The position numbers were made by a program, and so were the translations under genes. The notes below the pieces were generated by a model, which had not been told where the DNA came from, did no database searches, and saw only the letters and a program-made list of their open reading frames with translations. This document shows positions 58,622 to 64,000 of a stretch of 64,000 nucleotides of DNA, one piece after another. Location of the stretch: contig MKVB01000002.1 of NCBI GenBank assembly GCA_001899085.1, forward strand, positions 249,200-313,199, read 5' to 3'. This DNA comes from Devosia sp. 66-14. Its GTDB lineage: Bacteria; Pseudomonadota; Alphaproteobacteria; Rhizobiales; Devosiaceae. Position 1 is the stretch's first letter, and the number at the start of each line of letters is the position of its first letter.

Positions 58622-58717
58622 GGGACGCATCCGCTGCTAGGGAGAGGTGCCGCTGCTATAGCAAGGATTGCGGCAAGGGCAACAGCGGGGCTGTTGCGGC
58701 AAAGCCAACAGCCGGGC

Positions 58718-59005
58718 TCAGAACCCGACCAGACTGGCGAGGGTGCCCGAGAGCGCGAACAGCAGCGCGCCCAGCCCGATATGGCGCGCCGCGAAATAGA
58801 GGTTGGTGTTGAAGGTGAAGCGGGCAAAGCCCTCGCTCGGCCAGTGCCGCGGCCCGATGCGGCGGCGCAGCGCCCGATCGGCCAGCACCACATAGAGCCC
58901 GAAGGCCGCCAGCGGGATCAGGAACCAGGTCGCGTCGTGGCGCGCCCCGAGGGCAAGGCTGCCCACGACATTGGCAACGACGAGAAGCCGTTCGATATCA
59001 CGCAC
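58718..59005 (-). CDS. Small membrane protein of unknown function
   Basis: The 95-residue protein has two to three hydrophobic segments (RLLVVANVVGSLALGA, WFLIPLAAFGLYVVLA, GLGALLFALSGTLASLV). It starts at GTG 59005 and is not recognised as a family. It lies between pgk and the glycolipid-binding-fold gene on the same strand. It is probably real given its membrane-like composition, but no role can be assigned. Confidence 0.55.
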   Translation of the reverse strand: MRDIERLLVVANVVGSLALGARHDATWFLIPLAAFGLYVVLADRALRRRIGPRHWPSEGFARFTFNTNLYFAARHIGLGALLFALSGTLASLVGF

Positions 59006-59100
59006 CGGCCGATCTCCGGATCCCGGATCAACTGGTCACGGACAATAGCGCGCCGACGTAACGCTTTGGCGACGGAGAGATTAAGGGCCGATGACGGCCG

Positions 59101-59646
59101 TCACACCCGGCGGAACAGGGTCGGATAGTCGACGACGAAACCGTCCGCGTCCACTGTCAGCACCTGCTCGAAGCTGCCATCGGCGGCCTGGTAGCGGTAA
59201 TGGGTGGCGTCGAGCCGGGTATAGATCTGCCCATCGCGGAACGGCTCGAGGCTGTCGAGCGGCACCCAGGCCATGGCGAACTGTTGGGGCACGCCGTCGT
59301 CGAAGCGTGAACGCCGGATCGGCAGGGTGTTGGTGAATGGCGTGCCGGAAATGTCGACATCGACGCAGCCTTCGAGTTCCGGCGCGCGCCGGCCGTTCAC
59401 CGTCCAGTCGCCGAGCCCGTTGGAGAGCAGCCGCAGCACGCGGCCATCCTGCAGGCGCACGGTGAGCGAGCGGAAGGTCCAGTCCGCAGCGAGCTGGATG
59501 TCGTACTGGGCGCCGTACTCGAAGCCTTCGAATTCGCCGATCAAGACGCTCCGGACATTGATGCCGTCGGCGTTCTCCCAGACACGGCAATGCTCGAGCC
59601 CGACCTCGTCGACTGGCTGCCAGCGGAGGTCGAGCTCGAGGGGCAT
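59101..59646 (-). CDS. Putative glycolipid-binding domain protein
   Basis: The 181-residue protein has the PA1994/DUF-type glycolipid-binding fold: LDLRWQPVDEVGLEHCRVWENADGI near the start and LRLLSNGLGDWTVNGRRAPELEGCVDVDISGTPFTNTLPI in the middle, with strands to the end (FVVDYPTLFRRV). Such proteins have a beta-barrel-like fold with unknown ligand. It starts one base before the gap stop codon, so it is read with gap in one transcript; a metabolic role is not established. Confidence 0.85.
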   Translation of the reverse strand: MPLELDLRWQPVDEVGLEHCRVWENADGINVRSVLIGEFEGFEYGAQYDIQLAADWTFRSLTVRLQDGRVLRLLSNGLGDWTVNGRRAPELEGCVDVDISGTPFTNTLPIRRSRFDDGVPQQFAMAWVPLDSLEPFRDGQIYTRLDATHYRYQAADGSFEQVLTVDADGFVVDYPTLFRRV

Positions 59647-59647
59647 G

Positions 59648-60655
59648 CTAGAGCGTCTTGGCGAACACGGCCGTCATGTCGGCCATGCGGTTGGAGAAGC
59701 CCCACTCGTTGTCGTACCAGCCCATGACCGTCACGAAGTTGCCCTGGGTCACCTTGGTCTGGTCGAGCAGGATGGTGGCCGAGTGCGGATCGTGGTTCAG
59801 GTCGCTCGAGACGAGCGGGTGGGTGGTGTAGGTCATCACGCCCTTGAGCGGGCCATTGGAGGCCGCGATCAGTGCATCGTTGATTTCCTGCGGGGTGGTA
59901 TCGCGGCCGGCGACGAAGTTGAGGTCGACCAGCGAGACGTTCGGGGTCGGCACGCGGATCGAGATGCCGTCCAGCTTACCCTTCAGCTCGGGGAGCACCA
60001 GGCCGATCGCCTTGGCGGCGCCGGTCGAGGTCGGGATCTGGCTCAGCGCCGCGGCGCGGCCGCGGTAGAGATCCTTGTGCATGGTGTCGAGGGTCGGCTG
60101 GTCGCCGGTATAGGAATGGATGGTGGTCATCATCCCCTTCTCGATACCGACCAGGTCGTTCATCACCTTGGCCATCGGAGCGAGGCAGTTGGTGGTGCAC
60201 GAGCCGTTCGAGATCACCACGTGCTCCTTGCCGAGCAGGGCGTGGTTGATGCCGTAGACGACAGTGAGATCGGCACCCTCGGCCGGGGCCGAAACGATCA
60301 CCTTCCTGGCGCCGGCGGTGAGGTGCGCGGCAGCCTTGTCGCGGCTGGTGAAGATGCCGGTGCACTCGAGCACGATCTCGACGCCCAGCTCCTTGTGCGG
60401 CAGCTGCGCCGGATCCTTGACGGCGGTCACCTTGAAGGTCTGGTTGCCGGCGGTGATCACATCGCCATCGACCTTGACGTCAAAGGGGAAACGGCCGTGC
60501 ACGCTGTCATAGCGCAGGAGGTGAGCGTTGGTTTCAACCGGGCCCAGGTCGTTGACGGCGACGACCTGGATGTCGTTGCGACCGCTTTCGACAATGGCGC
60601 GCAGGATGTTGCGACCGATGCGGCCAAAGCCATTGATTGCGACGCGTACAGCCAT
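59648..60655 (-). CDS. gap: Glyceraldehyde-3-phosphate dehydrogenase
   Basis: The 335-residue enzyme oxidises GAP to 1,3-bisphosphoglycerate with NAD. The Rossmann opening VAINGFGRIGRNILRAI, catalytic Cys in SCTTNCLAPMAKVM and WYDNEWGFSNRMADM at the end are diagnostic. It lies between tkt and the glycolipid-binding gene on the same strand, 43 bp from tkt, so tkt-gap-pgk-aldolase forms a glycolytic cluster. Length is normal. Confidence 0.97.
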   Translation of the reverse strand: MAVRVAINGFGRIGRNILRAIVESGRNDIQVVAVNDLGPVETNAHLLRYDSVHGRFPFDVKVDGDVITAGNQTFKVTAVKDPAQLPHKELGVEIVLECTGIFTSRDKAAAHLTAGARKVIVSAPAEGADLTVVYGINHALLGKEHVVISNGSCTTNCLAPMAKVMNDLVGIEKGMMTTIHSYTGDQPTLDTMHKDLYRGRAAALSQIPTSTGAAKAIGLVLPELKGKLDGISIRVPTPNVSLVDLNFVAGRDTTPQEINDALIAASNGPLKGVMTYTTHPLVSSDLNHDPHSATILLDQTKVTQGNFVTVMGWYDNEWGFSNRMADMTAVFAKTL

Positions 60656-60698
60656 GATGGCTCCTTGAGGAATTCAGAAGGGAGGAGAGCGCGGTGTC

Positions 60699-62678
60699 TT
60701 ACAACTGCGCCATGACAGCTTCAACTATGGCTTTCGCCGTAATGCCGAAGTGCTCGTAGAGCTGATCGGCCGGGGCGCTGGCGCCGAACGAGTGCATGCC
60801 GATGAAGCGGCCCTTGTCGCCGAGCAGCTTCAGCCAGCTCATCTCGATGCCGGCTTCGATCGCCACCTTGGCCTTGGGCTTGCCGATCACGCTGTCGCGG
60901 TATTCCTGCGACTGGGCGTTGAACAGCTCCATCGAGGGCACCGAGACCACCTTGGCGGTGATGCCCTGGGCCTTCAACAGCTCGAGGCTCTGGACCGCGA
61001 TGCTGACTTCCGAGCCGGTGGCGAAGATCACCGCGTCGGCATCCTTGTCGCCGGCAATGACGTAAGCGCCCTTGGCCGAGGGGTTGCCGGCAACCGTTTC
61101 GGTGCGCAGCGCCGGCAGGTTCTGGCGGCTGAGCGCCAGGATCGAGGGCTGCTCGGCTTCGATGGCGAGCTGCCAGCACTCGAGCGTCTCGACTGCGTCG
61201 GCAGGGCGGAACACCAGGAGGTTCGGAATGGCGCGCAGGGTCGACAGGTGCTCGACCGGCTGGTGCGTCGGGCCGTCTTCGCCCAGCCCGATCGAGTCGT
61301 GGGTCATCACGTAGATGACCTTCTGGCTCATGATGGCCGAGAGGCGGATCGCCGGGCGGGCATAGTCGGTGAACACCAGGAACGTGCCCCCATAGGGGAT
61401 GAGGCCCTTGTGCAGCGCGATGCCGTTCATCGCCGCCGCCATCTCGTGCTCGCGGATGCCGTAGCGCATGTAGCGGCCGGTATGATCCTGGGCGGTGAAG
61501 GGCAGGGTTTCGGGCGTGTTGGTGAGGTTGGAACCGGTGAGGTCAGCCGAACCGCCGATGGTTTCGGGCAGGATCTTGTTGATCACCTCGAGCGCCATCT
61601 GGCTCGACTTGCGGGTTGCGACCTTCGGCTTGTCGGCAACGAGCTTGGCCTTGTAGGTCTCGATGGTCTCGTTCCAGTTGGCCGGCAGCTGCCCGGCAAT
61701 GCGGCGCTCGAACTCGGCGCGCAGCTCGGGCTTGGCGGCGGCAAGCCGGCCTTCCCAATCGCTGCGGGCGTTCTCGGAGCGGGTGCCGGCGGCGCGCCAG
61801 GCATTGAGCGTGTGGCTGGGGATCTCGAAGGCCGGGTAGTCGATGCCCAGTTTCTGCTTGGCGCCGGCGAGCTCGGCGGCGCCGAGGGGCGAGCCGTGGA
61901 CGCCGTGCGAGTCCGCCTTGGTCGGGGCGCCGAAGCCGATAATGGTCTTGGCGGCGATCAGGGTCGGCTTGTCCTTGGACTTCTTGGCGTCGTTGAGGGC
62001 CTTCTCGACCTGAGCCTGGTCGAGGCCATCGATCTCGATGGTGTTCCAGCCGCAGGCCTTGAAGCGGGCGATCTGGTCGGTCGAGTCGGCGTTGGAAACG
62101 CGGCCGTCGATGGTGATGTTGTTGTTGTCCCAGATCACCACCAGCTTGTTCAGCTTCAGGTGCCCGGCCAGCGAGATCGCTTCCTGGCTGACGCCTTCCA
62201 TCAGGCAGCCGTCACCGGCGATCACCCAGGTGTAATGGTCGACGAGGTCCGATCCGAACTCGGCGGCGAGCTTGGCCTCGGCGACGGCAAAGCCGACCGA
62301 GTTGGCAATGCCCTGGCCGAGCGGGCCCGTGGTGGTCTCGATGCCCGGAGCGAAATGGTATTCCGGATGGCCGGCGGTCTTGGAGCCGAGCTGGCGGAAC
62401 TGCTTGATCTGGTCGATCGTCATGTCCTCGTAGCCGAGGAGATAGAGCGAGGAGTAAAGCAGCATCGAGCCGTGGCCGGCCGACAGGATGAAGCGATCGC
62501 GATCCGGCCACCAGGGGTTCTTGGGGTCGAACTTCATCACCTTGGTGAACAGCACCGTGGCGATGTCGGCCACTCCCATGGGCAGGCCGGGGTGCCCCGA
62601 GTTGGCTTTCTCCACCGCGTCCATGGAGAGGGAACGGATGGCGTTGGCCATCTCATTTGCTTGGGCGGAGTTGGTCAT
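60699..62678 (-). CDS. tkt: Transketolase
   Basis: The 659-residue enzyme transfers two-carbon units in the pentose phosphate pathway using thiamine diphosphate. Clear segments are [15 protein letters not shown], the ThDP site [51 protein letters not shown] and [20 protein letters not shown]. It heads the tkt-gap-pgk run on the minus strand. Length is normal. Confidence 0.97.
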   Translation of the reverse strand: MTNSAQANEMANAIRSLSMDAVEKANSGHPGLPMGVADIATVLFTKVMKFDPKNPWWPDRDRFILSAGHGSMLLYSSLYLLGYEDMTIDQIKQFRQLGSKTAGHPEYHFAPGIETTTGPLGQGIANSVGFAVAEAKLAAEFGSDLVDHYTWVIAGDGCLMEGVSQEAISLAGHLKLNKLVVIWDNNNITIDGRVSNADSTDQIARFKACGWNTIEIDGLDQAQVEKALNDAKKSKDKPTLIAAKTIIGFGAPTKADSHGVHGSPLGAAELAGAKQKLGIDYPAFEIPSHTLNAWRAAGTRSENARSDWEGRLAAAKPELRAEFERRIAGQLPANWNETIETYKAKLVADKPKVATRKSSQMALEVINKILPETIGGSADLTGSNLTNTPETLPFTAQDHTGRYMRYGIREHEMAAAMNGIALHKGLIPYGGTFLVFTDYARPAIRLSAIMSQKVIYVMTHDSIGLGEDGPTHQPVEHLSTLRAIPNLLVFRPADAVETLECWQLAIEAEQPSILALSRQNLPALRTETVAGNPSAKGAYVIAGDKDADAVIFATGSEVSIAVQSLELLKAQGITAKVVSVPSMELFNAQSQEYRDSVIGKPKAKVAIEAGIEMSWLKLLGDKGRFIGMHSFGASAPADQLYEHFGITAKAIVEAVMAQL

Positions 62679-62870
62679 CAGGGTGCTCTCGGCTAAGGGA
62701 AAGAAGCCCGGAAATCCGGGCGCCTCGAACCCTCCTGCCGAGGCGCGTTGACGCTTAGCAGGTTCCTTTGACCTGTCAATGTCGCCTCCCGGAGGGGGGC
62801 GTTGCCAGGTTGCGCCAGCTTTGCGCTATAGTGCCAAGTGGAATCGCCTTTTTCCGCGACGGGGGTCGGG

Positions 62871-63161
62871 ATGGCCGAGCAGCATGCCGAGGATGGATAT
62901 GAAGCCGCCGCCAGCCGGCTGGACAAGGCATTCGCGCGGCTCGAGGCGAGCGTGCGCAGCCTCAACGGCCGGGTGCGGGCGCATAGCCGGATCGAATCCG
63001 ACACGCAGAAGCTGGTGAGCGAGCGGCAGCGGCTGGCGCAGGAACTCGACAAGGTCAGCGCCAAGGCCAAGCGCCTCGACGACAGCTCGGCCGAAGTGGC
63101 GCGGCGCCTCGTCGTCGCCATGGAGTCGGTGCGCGAAGTGCTGGCCAAGGAGAATGGCTGA
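62871..63161 (+). CDS. DUF4164 small coiled-coil protein
   Basis: The 96-residue protein is mostly coiled coil (ASRLDKAFARLEASVRSLNGRVRAHSRIESDTQKLVSERQRL) and matches the small DUF4164 family of Hyphomicrobiales. I start it at ATG 62871; a GTG at 62838 is upstream but less likely. Its stop overlaps the zapA start region, so it is read together with zapA. Given that, a role in cell division or septum placement is possible (inference). Confidence 0.8.
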   Translation: MAEQHAEDGYEAAASRLDKAFARLEASVRSLNGRVRAHSRIESDTQKLVSERQRLAQELDKVSAKAKRLDDSSAEVARRLVVAMESVREVLAKENG

Positions 63162-63162
63162 G

Positions 63163-63540
63163 ATGCCCGAGGTCAATGTCGACATCAACGGCCGCAAATA
63201 CCGCATGGCCTGCGAGGAGGGGCAGGAGCAGCATCTGCTCGGCCTCGCCGACCGCTTCAACCAGCATATCGACCAGTTCAAGGGTACGTTCGGCGAGATC
63301 GGCGACAACCGGTTGACGGTGATGGCCGGCATCGCGGTGCTGGACGAACTGGCCGAGGCAGAGCGCCGCATCGCCGAACTCAGGCAGGATGTCGCCAGCC
63401 TGACACAGGCCGGCGAGGCGCTGTCGCATGAAGCCGAGGAGCTGGAACGACGCTTCGCCAAGCGGCTCAACGAAGCGGCCCGCAAGATCGAGGCGATTTC
63501 GAGCGCCATCGACGAGACCGGCGCCGCAGCTGGAACCTGA
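63163..63540 (+). CDS. zapA: Cell division protein ZapA
   Basis: The 125-residue protein is the ZapA family, which bundles FtsZ filaments at the division site: VNVDINGRKYRMACEEGQEQHLLGLADRFNQHI at the N-terminal globular part and a coiled-coil tail (AEAERRIAELRQDVASLTQAGEAL). I use ATG 63163 because an AAGGAG site lies nine bases upstream; the earlier ATG at 63154 has almost no spacer. It follows the DUF4164 gene and meets the convergent gene end with no gap. Confidence 0.9.
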   Translation: MPEVNVDINGRKYRMACEEGQEQHLLGLADRFNQHIDQFKGTFGEIGDNRLTVMAGIAVLDELAEAERRIAELRQDVASLTQAGEALSHEAEELERRFAKRLNEAARKIEAISSAIDETGAAAGT

Positions 63541-64000
63541 CTAGTTCTTCCTGACGATGCAGGCGCCACCGGCGGCCTGCAGTTTGGCGCAGAGCGCATC
63601 GGCGTCAGCGCGATTGTCGCGGCCGATCATGGCGAAATGCCTGAGCCGCGGCCCGAAGTTCGGGTTGCGCGCCATCAGCAGCATCAATTTCTCGTTTCCC
63701 AGCAGCTTGGGATAGCTTGCCTGCACCCGCTCGAAGCGGCGGATGACGACGCCCTGGGAGAAGTTCTGCGCGAGCAGCACGCCCCAGGGTTTCCATTCGC
63801 TCGGCTGTCGATCGAGGCTCGGCACCTGTTCGGCCTCGGCCATCTTCACACAAGCCTCGATGAAGGGCTGGTTCTTGGCGATGGCATAGTCGGCGTCGGG
63901 CGGCACCTCGGCGAGCCAGGCGTCCGGATCGCGGCCGGTGATGGTTTCGACATAGAAGCGGGTCTCGGCCGGCAAATAGCCGGCACCCTTCACATATCCG
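63541..64000 (-). CDS. C-terminal part of a probable lytic transglycosylase (5' partial)
   Basis: The frame stays open to the right edge, so the gene begins outside. The visible 153 or so residues start with GAGYLPAETRFYVETITG, which resembles the end of an SLT-type lytic transglycosylase domain, and end in FGPRLRHFAMIGRDNRADADALCAKLQAAGG, similar to a SPOR-like peptidoglycan-binding domain. Such enzymes cut glycan strands in the periplasm. The catalytic Glu region is not in the window, so the call is tentative. It is convergent with zapA with no spacer. Confidence 0.6.
   Translation of the reverse strand, partial: GYVKGAGYLPAETRFYVETITGRDPDAWLAEVPPDADYAIAKNQPFIEACVKMAEAEQVPSLDRQPSEWKPWGVLLAQNFSQGVVIRRFERVQASYPKLLGNEKLMLLMARNPNFGPRLRHFAMIGRDNRADADALCAKLQAAGGACIVRKN

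Noticed and set aside
63541-63541. 6S RNA next to zapA, as in E. coli
   Set aside because: The zapA stop is immediately followed by the end of a convergent gene; there is no room for an RNA gene.

Overview
The window reads as an ordinary chromosomal stretch of a high-GC alphaproteobacterium of the order Hyphomicrobiales, most likely Devosia or a close relative (inference). Supporting signs are small alphaproteobacterial families (GapR/DUF2312, DUF1192, YdcH/DUF465, TrcR/DUF1013, RcdA/DUF1465, DUF992, DUF1036, aa3-oxidase subunit IV), a split pntAA-pntAB-pntB transhydrogenase, purEK, a tkt-gap-pgk-aldolase run and many GTG/TTG starts. I see no prophage, insertion sequence, CRISPR array, rRNA or tRNA. 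About 66 protein genes are supported, with two cut by the window edges.

Layout. 1-6.1 kb: end of a peptide-type ABC ATPase gene, an odd receiver protein, rpmJ, an SRPBCC protein, an M20 dipeptidase, pyk coupled to a DUF1036 protein, and gapR. 6.1-9 kb: a membrane MHYT-PAS-GGDEF-EAL protein and a small unknown. 9-16.4 kb: a seven-gene minus-strand operon coding for a complete peptide/nickel-type importer (binding protein, two permeases, double ATPase), a flavin monooxygenase-like protein and two AhpD/CMD-fold proteins; this is the best candidate for an uncharacterised pathway. 16.7-25.7 kb: a HerA-like ATPase, dxs, two cell-wall proteins (DUF882 and an L,D-transpeptidase) and a sigma-54-type response regulator with an altered GAFTGA loop. 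25.9-32.3 kb: pepF, a cytochrome oxidase small subunit and the pnt operon, which carries two extra small ORFs and an Ala/Lys/Pro tail on PntAA. 32.3-37.7 kb: a BioD-like P-loop protein, a membrane serine hydrolase, a LysE exporter, a DsbA/FrnE-like protein and an alpha/beta hydrolase.

37.8-49.2 kb: DUF992, rpsU, purEK, a TetR regulator with a perfect palindromic operator, paired YdcH-like proteins, a VOC protein, a TauE/SafE permease, a Kef-type antiporter, trcR, a quinone-reductase-like enzyme, DUF1192, rcdA, a GFA protein and rpmE. The 306-bp gap before rcdA holds a perfect TTAA-N7-TTAA CtrA-type box followed by a structured, terminator-ended segment that looks like a small RNA gene. 49.3-64 kb: an ABC exporter, a MotA/MotB-like pair of non-flagellar type, an inositol monophosphatase, a Sel1-repeat protein, a ThiE-like protein, then fructose-bisphosphate aldolase, pgk, a glycolipid-binding-fold protein, gap and tkt, and finally a DUF4164-zapA pair and the end of a probable lytic transglycosylase gene.

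Shared themes are central carbon metabolism (pyk, pgk, gap, tkt, aldolase, dxs), envelope maintenance (DUF882, L,D-transpeptidase, MotAB-like pair, possible transglycosylase, zapA) and cell-cycle control (GapR, TrcR, RcdA, CtrA-type boxes). Several intergenic regions carry GC-rich inverted repeats of REP type. All functional calls rest on reading motifs by eye; no database search was run.
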